Assembly: GCA_045636945.1 (NCBI GenBank)
Contig: JAZTYO010000009.1
Coordinates: 1 to 64,000 of the forward strand
Direction of reading: 5' to 3'
Length of the DNA: 64,000 nucleotides
Source: UMGS172 sp045636945
Lineage (GTDB): Bacteria; Bacillota; Clostridia; Oscillospirales; Acutalibacteraceae
This document shows, piece after piece, positions 1 to 7,477 of the stretch. The position numbers and the translations under genes were made by a program. Position 1 is the stretch's first letter. Each line of letters starts with the position of its first letter. The notes below the pieces were generated by a model that worked only from the letters and a program-made list of their open reading frames with translations, had not been told where the DNA came from and did not search any database.

Positions 1-138
1 GGCTATTGGTTAGAATTGCTTTTTAAAACTAATTACATAAACGAAAGTCAATACAAGGAATTGGATTCCGTTTGTGCCGGTCTTCGTGCAATGCTTGTGG
101 CCTCCATCAACACCGCAAAGCAAAACACCGAAAAATAA
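1..138 (+). CDS. four-helix-bundle protein, C-terminal fragment (cut by window start)
   Basis: Frame 1 is open from base 1 to the TAA at 136-138, giving the last 45 residues of a protein whose start lies outside the window. The tail reads GYWLELLFKT, then a helix with INESQYKELD and AMLVASIN. This matches the end of the S23/four-helix-bundle family (TIGR02436-type), often encoded as 110-130 residue proteins or as insertions in 23S rRNA genes. The function of free-standing members is unclear. Only the C-terminal third is visible, so the call rests on the pattern of the last helix. Confidence 0.6.
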   Translation, partial: GYWLELLFKTNYINESQYKELDSVCAGLRAMLVASINTAKQNTEK

Positions 139-378
139 CACTGTACTTTTGTAAATCTTTCGGTATAATCTTTTGCCATCATGATGAGCTGCATATTATT
201 TAATATTTTCTGATGAAAAATTCATAGAAATACTGTATTTTCAATGTTATAGTTTTTATTGTGCTATTATTATAAATTTAAAAATAAACGTTGACTTTGA
301 CCTTACTATACAATACTATGGTACTGTAGTCAGTTGTTAACTTTTAACACTCAACTTTTCTAAAAGGAGATTACATCT

Positions 379-1605
379 ATGAAACACATTCTTTATGGAG
401 ACGGAATACACGACGATTATCCTGCATTGCAGGAAATGATAAACAGCGGTAAGCGAGAGCTGTCACTTCCCGAGCCGGAAAAATGCTATCTTATATCAAA
501 AACACTTGAGCTTCCGTCAAACTTCAGGCTTGTTTTGCCGAGATTTGCCGAAATCAAGCTTGCTGACGGTTCAAACTGTCCTATGCTTAAAAACGTTACA
601 GTTACCGATTATGCAGAAAGACTTCCTGCCGATTTCAGCGACCTTTGTAAACATCTGTGGTACCACGTAAACGAGTATTCTCCCGATTTTGTCGCCGAGA
701 ATATTGAAATAACGGGTGGTATCTGGAATTTCAACAACCTCGGTCAGCTCCCAAATCCTGAGAGAACAAAGGTTTTTGAGCCTTACGGTTTCAGCGGAGA
801 CGGTATGCTATTTTATAATGTAAGAGGCATTAAGCTTTCGTCAATGACCCTCAAAGACCCAACACATTACGGTGCTTGCTTTGACAGAGTGTCCTATTTC
901 ACCATTGAAGATATCACGTTCGATTATAATTTGGGTAATCCTGCGCCGATAAATATGGACGGTGTGCATTTCAACGGAAACTGTCATTTTGGCACAATCA
1001 GAAACCTTAAGGGTGCTTGCTATGATGACCTTGTAGCACTTAATGCACACGAAGGCTCCAGAGGTCCTATAACCAATATCGAAATTGACGGTCTCTTTGC
1101 AGAAACCTGTCACAGTGCGGTAAGACTTCTTACCGTATATGATGATATCGAAAACATACGTATATCTAATGTATATGGAACCTATTATCAATACTGTATA
1201 GGACTTACAAAGTTTTACCCCGGAGAAACATCCGGAAAATTTGATGCAATAACCCTCGACGGAATTTACGCATCGAAAGCCAGCAAATACGGTATATATC
1301 CCTGGTCTGATTCTTTTGTTTTTCCGTATATATTTATTCAAGGTGCAACCTACTGCAAAAATGTTACTATAAAAAACCTTCACCGCAAAGAGCGTTGTAT
1401 TCCCGTAGAGACGATTTGTGTTGGTAGCGGAGCAACGGTCGAAAACTTTGTTATAGATAATGCAGTCACCGAGAATTTCACTGGTGAGGCAATGCCGTTC
1501 CTTTCCAATAATGGTAATATCTCAAAGCTCTCAATGAAAAATATCCGAACCAACGGTGACAGTGAGACGGTCGGTGACGGAAAGACCGAACAACTTTGTA
1601 AATAG
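379..1605 (+). CDS. parallel beta-helix carbohydrate-active protein (GH28/pectate-lyase-like fold)
   Basis: A 408-residue protein with AAGGAGA ahead of the ATG and no signal peptide. The N-terminus (GDGIHDDYPALQEMI) is the usual entry to polygalacturonase-type beta-helices, where the substrate-strand phrase is G-D-G-x-x-D-D-x-x-A-L. The middle (about 100-380) is a run of short strands alternating I/V/N/G, with N-I-E-I-T-G-G and V-H-F-N-G-N-C turns. The family acts on pectin or other polysaccharides. A clear GH28 catalytic Asp pair was not identified, so the substrate is open. It sits upstream of a secreted GH16 enzyme, which suggests plant or algal glycan use. A possible frameshift near the stop is reported as a finding. 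Confidence 0.65.
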   Translation: MKHILYGDGIHDDYPALQEMINSGKRELSLPEPEKCYLISKTLELPSNFRLVLPRFAEIKLADGSNCPMLKNVTVTDYAERLPADFSDLCKHLWYHVNEYSPDFVAENIEITGGIWNFNNLGQLPNPERTKVFEPYGFSGDGMLFYNVRGIKLSSMTLKDPTHYGACFDRVSYFTIEDITFDYNLGNPAPINMDGVHFNGNCHFGTIRNLKGACYDDLVALNAHEGSRGPITNIEIDGLFAETCHSAVRLLTVYDDIENIRISNVYGTYYQYCIGLTKFYPGETSGKFDAITLDGIYASKASKYGIYPWSDSFVFPYIFIQGATYCKNVTIKNLHRKERCIPVETICVGSGATVENFVIDNAVTENFTGEAMPFLSNNGNISKLSMKNIRTNGDSETVGDGKTEQLCK

Positions 1606-1731
1606 CAATCGGTGAGTATATCATCACCGTAGGTGAAAATGTTGATGCTGTAAATCTCCTCATTGTTGAAGCACAGTGTTTAGGATACCACTCCGTGGGT
1701 TTTGCCGAAATCTTTATGTTGGGTTAAAATT

Positions 1732-1759
1732 TTGCTTGCTTTTTGGCAGAAATTATAAT
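1732..1759 (+). promoter_or_regulatory. possible sigma-A promoter before the GH16 gene
   Basis: TTGCTT at 1732-1737 and TATAAT at 1754-1759 are separated by 16 bp, about 40 bp before the GH16 start. The -10 is a perfect consensus and the -35 matches four of six bases. No operator was recognised. Confidence 0.4.
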
Positions 1760-1797
1760 ATAATGTTTACATCAAGCATTTATACGGAGGTTTTTAT

Positions 1798-3561
1798 ATG
1801 AAAAAGGTTATATCATTACTTATGATTCTTGTTCTTGCTCTTGGTCTGTTCGTTGCCTGTGGCGAAGGTGACAGCACCGATAGCAGCATCAGCGGTGCCG
1901 ACTCCTCTGTTAACGTTGACGGTCTTATCAACACTGCTGATGTAAATTTTGTCGAGAACGGTGAATCGGTTTACCGTATCATCCGTCCCGACGGTGATAC
2001 TGAAATGTTTAACGTTGCAAAGTATCTCTTCAAAGAGATGAAGAACAAGCTTGGCGTTGATGTCCGCAACATGGCAGATTCAACTGCCGATGACGATTCG
2101 TACGAAATTCTTCTGGGTCTTACCAACCGTGAAGCATCAAAGCAGGCATTGGCCTACCTTGAGGGTAAATCCGGCGGCAGATACAACGACTTTGTAATCT
2201 GCACTATTGGTAAAAAAATCTGCATTTATGCTTATTCTGTCGCAACAATGCAGGAAGCTGCCGAGTATTTTTTTAACAATTACGTTGTTGCTAACGGTGT
2301 AAAGGGCGGTATCGCTTACATCAGGGAGACCGAAGGCAATTTTGAGTCTATAAAGATAAACGGTGTTGAGGCCGGTAAGTTTGACTTCGTTCGTCCTCAC
2401 TACAACTCTTCCTGGCTTACCGAGTGTGAGATGGAAAAGATAATTGAAACCGTTCATAATAAAACAGGCTTCATGATGAATATCAATCACGATACATACA
2501 CCGAGCCTTCGGAATATGAGATTATCGTTGGCGATACAACCCGTGAAGGTGTTGAAAAAATTACCGATCGCGACCAGTTTAAGATTACCGTAAAGGGCAA
2601 AAAGGTTTACATTAACGGTGGCAGTGCCCACGCAACCGCAATGGGTGTTTCCGAGTTTGCAAAGCTTCTGACAGGTGATGTAACCGATGCCGCATCAGTT
2701 ACAGGCTCTTACGAGGCCGCAATGGCTTCTTACGATAAATCCACCACATACCATAGAGTATGGGGTGACGATTTTGATGGTACCGAGGTTGATACTACCA
2801 AGTGGTGGCAGTGCAAGGGTTTTGAGTTTCAATCAAAGGGTCAGAACGGCAAAGTATCGCTTCGTTCCGATAACCCTAACCATGTATACGTACAAGACGG
2901 TAAAATCACTATGTGTGCCGCTGAGGACGACAACTATTACTACGGTGGTATGATTCGTTCCGAGGGTATTATGAAATATAAGTACGGCTATGCCGAAATC
3001 AGTGCTTTGCTTCCCCAAGGTGACAGCTTCTGGACTGCTTGGTGGACCTGGTGTGATGATACTGAATCCTCGATTTACCCCGGACAGCCTGCATTATGTC
3101 GGCCCGAAATCGATATCAATGAGATGTTCGGCAACTCAGCCGTCGTTCATCCTAACGCTCATAGCCATCCCACAGAAGAGGGTAAAAAAGCTGGTTTGGA
3201 ACACACTTCACTTGACAAAATTAGCGGAAAGAACTACAAATGCCCCGATAACGGTGTAAAATTTAGCGACGGTTTCCATACCTATGGCTTCCTTTGGGAG
3301 GAAAACAAACTTACCTTCACCGCTGATGGTAATGTTTACTACTCCTACGATACAAACACCAACGAGCAGGACTTAGAAACATTTAGCCACAACATGTTCT
3401 TTATCATCAGCTTGGCAACTGCATTTGATAATCAGACACCGGTTACTACCAACCCTGATGAGTGGCAGAACTCCAACAAGTACAGCGTCGATTGGATTAA
3501 CCTCTATCAGAAGGATGACGGTGTTCACTCGATTACTCATAACTATAAATTACGCAAATAA
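1798..3561 (+). CDS. GH16 family lipoprotein glycosidase (endo-beta-glucanase/galactanase type)
   Basis: A 587-residue lipoprotein. The signal peptide ends in the lipobox LFVAC, so it should be anchored outside the membrane by Cys21. Residues about 40-310 form an N-terminal region with two similar blocks (YEILLGLTNRE near 102 and YEIIVGDTTRE near 241), probably a duplicated adaptor fold seen in other clostridial lipoproteins. The GH16 domain covers about 320-575. Its catalytic signature E-I-D-I-N-E has the nucleophile Glu437, Asp439 and acid/base Glu442 all intact. The family hydrolyses beta-1,3/1,4-glucans, agar, carrageenan or porphyran; the subfamily cannot be fixed by eye. AGG AGG-type RBS and a TATAAT box lie just upstream. 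Confidence 0.85.
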   Translation: MKKVISLLMILVLALGLFVACGEGDSTDSSISGADSSVNVDGLINTADVNFVENGESVYRIIRPDGDTEMFNVAKYLFKEMKNKLGVDVRNMADSTADDDSYEILLGLTNREASKQALAYLEGKSGGRYNDFVICTIGKKICIYAYSVATMQEAAEYFFNNYVVANGVKGGIAYIRETEGNFESIKINGVEAGKFDFVRPHYNSSWLTECEMEKIIETVHNKTGFMMNINHDTYTEPSEYEIIVGDTTREGVEKITDRDQFKITVKGKKVYINGGSAHATAMGVSEFAKLLTGDVTDAASVTGSYEAAMASYDKSTTYHRVWGDDFDGTEVDTTKWWQCKGFEFQSKGQNGKVSLRSDNPNHVYVQDGKITMCAAEDDNYYYGGMIRSEGIMKYKYGYAEISALLPQGDSFWTAWWTWCDDTESSIYPGQPALCRPEIDINEMFGNSAVVHPNAHSHPTEEGKKAGLEHTSLDKISGKNYKCPDNGVKFSDGFHTYGFLWEENKLTFTADGNVYYSYDTNTNEQDLETFSHNMFFIISLATAFDNQTPVTTNPDEWQNSNKYSVDWINLYQKDDGVHSITHNYKLRK

Positions 3562-3632
3562 CCTTTAAGTAAAACCAACTCACGTTTTCTGTATCAGAAA
3601 ATCCACAAATTTGGGCAAACAGACATCGCTTT

Positions 3633-3945
3633 TGGACTGCCCCAATTTGTGCGGACAGCACAAAAAAGCCTCTTATGGTAACAAATATTAAATTTTAAGC
3701 GACATACTGACTTCGTTTTTCAAGCGGAGTCAGTTTTGTTTTTATCTGTATTCTTTCATAATTGTAGAAATGAATGTATTCTCCTATGAGGAGGCGAGCC
3801 TCCTCATAGGTTTTGAGTTTTGTGCGATAAATGCACTCCGTCTTAAGAATCGAGAAAAAGTTTTCAGCCAAAGCATTGTCATACGGATTGCCACCTCTTG
3901 ACATTGAAGGCGTAATACCGTATGATTGAGTTAGCTTAGTGTTGC
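3633..3945 (-). mobile_element. IS3-family element remnant: 3' end of orfB plus terminal repeat
   Basis: On the minus strand, about 80 residues of an IS3/IS150-type transposase end remain. GGNPYDNALAENFF and the following ILKTE hold the final catalytic Glu of the DDE core; IHFYNYERIQIK and the end TPLEKRSQYVA complete it. The stop is at 3695. The outer end TGGACTGCCCC at 3633-3643 looks like the element tip, since similarity to the second copy at 47.5 kb stops there. orfA and most of orfB are missing, and the left junction falls in an acetyltransferase gene, so it cannot move by itself. Confidence 0.85.
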
Positions 3946-4037
3946 ATAATATCTGCATCAGCCAACACTTTATAAAGTGCATCGAAATCGTTTTCTTTCA
4001 TTTCCCTTAGGAATAGACGTTCAGTTTCAATAATCAT
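3936..4037 (-). pseudogene. GNAT N-acetyltransferase, 5' fragment truncated by the IS remnant
   Basis: From ATG 4037 (preceded by GGGAGA) the minus strand reads MIIETERLFLREMKENDFD and continues to IMQH, then TAA at 3936-3938. This is the usual beta1-alpha1 opening of RimJ/RimL-like GNAT enzymes, which are about 170 residues long. Here only 33 residues remain before the frame runs into IS3 orfB sequence. The rest of the gene is not in the window, so insertion followed by deletion is the simplest explanation. Confidence 0.7.
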
Positions 4038-4080
4038 CACTTGTCTCCCAAAGATTCTGTTTCATTATATAACCTCCGAT

Positions 4081-4117
4081 ATACAACTTGTTGCGCATAT
4101 ATCGTACAACAAGTTGC
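4081..4117. repeat. inverted repeat upstream of the broken acetyltransferase
   Basis: CAACTTGTT and AACAAGTTG form a 9-bp perfect inverted repeat about 15 bp apart, and GTTGCGCA occurs twice in the same span. It lies in the old promoter region of the GNAT fragment. It may be an operator or a weak hairpin; no regulator can be named. Confidence 0.4.
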
Positions 4118-4208
4118 GCATTTTACCAATGCTTTTAGGTATAAAAAACAAATAGCAAATACTTGATCTAACTAATCATCGTTTTCAGACAATAACACGC
4201 CAAAAGCC

Positions 4209-4237
4209 TTGCGTTTTGATGTCACTTGTGATATAAT
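4209..4237 (+). promoter_or_regulatory. sigma-A type promoter of the SipW/TasA locus
   Basis: TTGCGT at 4209-4214 and TATAAT at 4232-4237 are separated by 17 bp. The nearest coding start downstream on this strand is the SipW peptidase at 4311, leaving a leader of about 65 bases. It is the only good promoter seen ahead of the six-gene surface locus. Confidence 0.55.
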
Positions 4238-4310
4238 TGTACAGAATATAGAAGTAGTTAATTAAATGGCGGTACGTGTCGATTTTTGTAGATTTTTGGA
4301 GGTGAGTAGA

Positions 4311-4880
4311 ATGGCCAAAACGTTCAGAATTATATCAAAAACCTTAAGTGTCGTAATGGTTGTTGTAGTGGTTTTATTGGCAGTTTTACTCGCAGGTGTA
4401 CGACTTGTCGGATTCACTCCTTATACCGTGCTTTCAGGCTCGATGGAGCCAACCTACCATGTAGGCTCGATAATCTACGTTTCAAAGATTGAACCGACTG
4501 TGCTTGAGGTGAACGACCCGATCACCTACCGTATGTCCAACGGCACCGTCGTTACCCACCGAATTGTTGAAATTCTTAACGAGGACAACCCCTCAAATTT
4601 GAGCTTCAGAGTAAAAGGCGATGCCAACGAGCATCCCGACGGAACGCCGATACCTGCCGTCGCAGTAATCGGCAAGCCTCGATTCACGATTCCGTTTATG
4701 GGTTACGTTTCGGAATTTGTACAAACGAAAAAAGGTCTTTTCACAGTTTTGGGCGGTTGTGTCGCAGTTCTCATTATTTCGCTAATTATCGATATGCTTT
4801 TCCCCAAGCCGAAAAAGGACAAGCCTTTGGAGGAGTCGGAGGACGGTTCGGCTGAAGCCGATATCGAAAGTAACGGCTAA
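4311..4880 (+). CDS. sipW: SipW-type signal peptidase I
   Basis: The chosen ATG at 4311 follows TTGGAGGTGAG at good spacing; an in-frame ATG at 4266 has no RBS. The product is 189 residues. A TM segment lies at about 13-35. The catalytic motif SGSMEP has Ser44. THRIVE places His83 where bacterial type I peptidases have Lys. The Ser-His form is the ER/archaeal class and, in Firmicutes, SipW. A second TM lies near 147-168, followed by an acidic tail. SipW in Bacillus cleaves TasA and TapA. Here four downstream proteins carry matching signal regions, so this enzyme should mature them at the outer membrane face. Confidence 0.9.
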   Translation: MAKTFRIISKTLSVVMVVVVVLLAVLLAGVRLVGFTPYTVLSGSMEPTYHVGSIIYVSKIEPTVLEVNDPITYRMSNGTVVTHRIVEILNEDNPSNLSFRVKGDANEHPDGTPIPAVAVIGKPRFTIPFMGYVSEFVQTKKGLFTVLGGCVAVLIISLIIDMLFPKPKKDKPLEESEDGSAEADIESNG

Positions 4881-5011
4881 GATTCAATATCCGTCAGGCC
4901 ATTGTTGCGGGGAATGCGTTTATGCGTTCCGCAAAATTTCAAGATTGTAATGTGTATACAATCATACTCTTGACATAAATCCCTGTACTACAAAATGAAA
5001 TCTCAGACATT

Positions 5012-5062
5012 TGTAGGGACCGACCTCCCGGGCGGTCCGCGGGCGAACACAGTTCGCCCCTA
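5012..5062. repeat. composite REP-like palindrome
   Basis: Two adjacent hairpins: GGACCG (5017-5022) with CGGTCC (5033-5038), and GGGCGAAC (5041-5048) with GTTCGCCC (5052-5059). The unit starts with TTGTAGGG and ends with CCCCTA. Related GTAGGGG...CCCCTAC units recur at 13.9, 23.05, 23.55, 30.4, 58.4, 58.6 and 61.6 kb. It fills most of the 320-base gap before the next gene. Confidence 0.75.
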
Positions 5063-5200
5063 TGGAACAGAGGTTTTTAAGCTTTTCATTTCCCGGCATC
5101 CTGTGTGAAGCCATTCCTTGTGGGATGACCGTTAAAACCATTGGTGCAAAACGTCGAAAGACGGTTTACATAAACAATATTTGTTTGGAGGAACAAAAAA

Positions 5201-6034
5201 ATGAAAAAGAAGTTTCTAACCGCAGCAATTTTGACAGTTGCTGCAATCACCCTCGTCGTTGCGACTGTGTTTACCACCCTCGCATTCCTGGCTGACTCGT
5301 CTGCCGTTTCCAACACCTTTACCGTCGGTAACGTCGGTATCGATATGAAGGAAACCAAGGTTGACGAAACCGGTGTGGCTGTTGATGGCAACATTAAGGT
5401 TGACGGTAACAGCTATCACCTCAAGCCTAACGGTACTTACAAGAAGGACCCCACTATCTATATCGAAACCACCAACGCAAGCGACACCATGTTCTTGTAC
5501 GTCAAGAGTAACAACATGATCCGTAACCTTGAAGCAGGTAATATCAAGGACAGCGAGGGCAACGTTGCTTCCAACGCTCCCAAGACCATGCGTCAGCAGA
5601 TGGAGGCCAACGGCTGGGTAGAGTTTATCCAGAGCGGTGACGGCGTTGAGATCGTTTGGGTTTACGGCACACGTGCCGATAACGGTGTTATCACCCCGAC
5701 CCCTGTCAACTGTGAGTCTGTCCAGAATGTTGTCAACGCAGAAGGCGAACTTGTTTCAAGCGGTCGTCCTAAGGGCGAATTTAGACTTTGCGAAGAATTC
5801 ACCATCGGTAACGTTGACAATGCTGCGCTTAACCTCTACGGCGGTACTACCGTAACCTTCACCGGTTTCGCTATCCAGACCTCTGCCGTTGAGCCTACCG
5901 GCAACGCACTTGTAAAGTCTTCTTGGGATAACATCAAGGATACCTTCCCCGTCAACTGCAGTATCACTGATCCTAAGAACCCCTACAAGGATGGGGTAGA
6001 CGCTTATGCTCCTGTCCCCAAGACCCAGCCCTAA
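5201..6034 (+). CDS. TasA/camelysin-like surface protein with SipW-type signal
   Basis: 277 residues, RBS TTGGAGGAA at good spacing. The N-terminal hydrophobic stretch (about 5-30) is followed by the hallmark SNTFTVGNVGI, which marks SipW-dependent signal regions in the TasA/camelysin family. The mature part is rich in Asn, Thr and Val, with a KKDPTIYIET strand near 83 that recurs as KDPTV in the next two proteins. It ends in a Pro-rich tail without a sortase motif. Members form biofilm fibres or are secreted. It is likely the main fibre subunit candidate because it is first and longest of the set, but this is inference. Confidence 0.8.
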   Translation: MKKKFLTAAILTVAAITLVVATVFTTLAFLADSSAVSNTFTVGNVGIDMKETKVDETGVAVDGNIKVDGNSYHLKPNGTYKKDPTIYIETTNASDTMFLYVKSNNMIRNLEAGNIKDSEGNVASNAPKTMRQQMEANGWVEFIQSGDGVEIVWVYGTRADNGVITPTPVNCESVQNVVNAEGELVSSGRPKGEFRLCEEFTIGNVDNAALNLYGGTTVTFTGFAIQTSAVEPTGNALVKSSWDNIKDTFPVNCSITDPKNPYKDGVDAYAPVPKTQP

Positions 6035-6105
6035 GCATTTGGGTTTATGATTTCAAGCAACGCTTGAATTTAGTATTTTGAATTGACCGAAAGAGGGTGA
6101 GGAAA

Positions 6106-6639
6106 ATGAACAAACGCATAGTGTGGCTTATTGTTTCGGCGGCTTTATTGCTGACCGTTACGGTTGGTGTTACCCTTGCGATGCTCGTTGCCTCATCCAA
6201 CCCCGTAAGAAATACGTTTACGGTCGGCAAGGTCGAGATCACACTGACCGAAACCACCGGCACCGAGTACAAGCTATCTCCTGGTGTTGAGTATATGAAG
6301 GACCCAACCGTCACGGTTAAAGCAAACAGTGAGGACTGTTGGTTGTTCGTAAAGGTTGATAAATCGACCGATTTCGACAAATACTGCACCTATTCGATAG
6401 CCTCCGATTGGACGGCACTCGACGGCTACAACGGTGTTTACTGCCAAAAGGTTGCGATATCGGCCGTCGACCGAAGCTTCCGCGTTTTAAAAAACAACCG
6501 AGTCAGGGTCAGCGAGGATTTGACCGAAGAACAGATTTCGGCCATCAAGGTTAAACCGACCTTGACGTTCACCGCATACGCAATTCAAAGCGATAACTTT
6601 TCTGACCCTGCCGATGCGTGGCAGGAATTCGTTCAATGA
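6106..6639 (+). CDS. small TasA-like protein with SipW-type signal
   Basis: ATG 6106 follows GAGGGTGAGG; an upstream in-frame GTG at 6097 overlaps that RBS and is less likely. The product is 177 residues. A hydrophobic segment (about 5-28) leads into NPVRNTFTVGKVEITLTE, the SipW recognition region. KDPTVTVKAN follows, and YAIQSDNFSD near the end parallels FAIQTSAVEP in the preceding protein. This shared final block suggests the proteins are paralogues with one beta-sandwich. No anchor is seen. Probably a minor fibre or adaptor subunit. Confidence 0.75.
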   Translation: MNKRIVWLIVSAALLLTVTVGVTLAMLVASSNPVRNTFTVGKVEITLTETTGTEYKLSPGVEYMKDPTVTVKANSEDCWLFVKVDKSTDFDKYCTYSIASDWTALDGYNGVYCQKVAISAVDRSFRVLKNNRVRVSEDLTEEQISAIKVKPTLTFTAYAIQSDNFSDPADAWQEFVQ

Positions 6640-6654
6640 AAGGAGGAGTAAACA

Positions 6655-7425
6655 ATGAAAACACAAAAGGTTATAAAATTTAATCTGTATATGAGTTGTA
6701 TACTCCTCGGAGTTCTCGCTTTGATGCTCGTCGGTGCAACCGTTTCATATTTCTCAAGCACCAAGCAGGTTACCAACACCTTTACCGCAGGTAACGTTGA
6801 GATTGTTCTCAGTGAGGCTGCCGTAAAGAAGGATGCCGTTGGAAACCTCGTTGAAGACCCCGATGCTCGCCGTATCTTTGGTACAGCCGACGGCACACCC
6901 AACGATTACAGCAAATACGGTCGAGTTTATCCCGGTCAGACGGTATTCAAGGACCCAACCGTCACCAACACGGGTGACAATCCCGAATGGGTTGCCGTAA
7001 AGGTGACACTAACCGACGGTGCAGGCAACCTTAACGACCTTATCGGATATCCTGGATACGAGGAAGTCGATATCGAGCTTCTGCTTTCGGGCGGTTTGCT
7101 TGATGAAAAGGTACATTTCCATACGTGGAACGGTATTCACGACGTTGGCTTGAACGATAATTACGCAATGATTCAAAAAGCCAGCGTTGCTGAGGGAAGG
7201 TATGAATTCTACTTCCTTATGCTGAAGCCTTTATTGTCAGGTGAATCGGTTACGGTTTTTGACCACGTCAATTTCGCAAGCGAATGGACCAACGCAGAAA
7301 TGCAACAGCTCTCAGACCTTACAATTAAGGTTGAGGCTTTCGGCGTTCAGACGCTTGACCTCGAAACCTGCTTCGACGCAATGACCAAAGCTTTCCCGAC
7401 ACATTTTGATTTTGATAGACCTTAA
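6655..7425 (+). CDS. TasA-like protein with SipW-type signal (256 residues)
   Basis: Starts 15 bases after the previous stop with GGAGGAG as RBS, so it belongs to the same transcript. TM/signal (about 9-33) is followed by VTNTFTAGNVEIVLSE. The block GQTVFKDPTVTNTGDNPEW is typical of camelysin/TasA proteins, and FGVQTLDLETC close to the C-terminus again matches the xxIQT block of its neighbours. Length is close to Bacillus TasA (261). Its exact role among the four signal-bearing proteins cannot be told from sequence. Confidence 0.8.
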   Translation: MKTQKVIKFNLYMSCILLGVLALMLVGATVSYFSSTKQVTNTFTAGNVEIVLSEAAVKKDAVGNLVEDPDARRIFGTADGTPNDYSKYGRVYPGQTVFKDPTVTNTGDNPEWVAVKVTLTDGAGNLNDLIGYPGYEEVDIELLLSGGLLDEKVHFHTWNGIHDVGLNDNYAMIQKASVAEGRYEFYFLMLKPLLSGESVTVFDHVNFASEWTNAEMQQLSDLTIKVEAFGVQTLDLETCFDAMTKAFPTHFDFDRP

Positions 7426-7477
7426 TTAACATTTTTCATTAAATTCCGACAAATTTAACAGAAAGGAGGACACCGCT

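Noticed and set aside
841..1383. 180-codon antisense ORF in the beta-helix gene
   Set aside because: Shadow frame; the sense strand has RBS and protein motifs.
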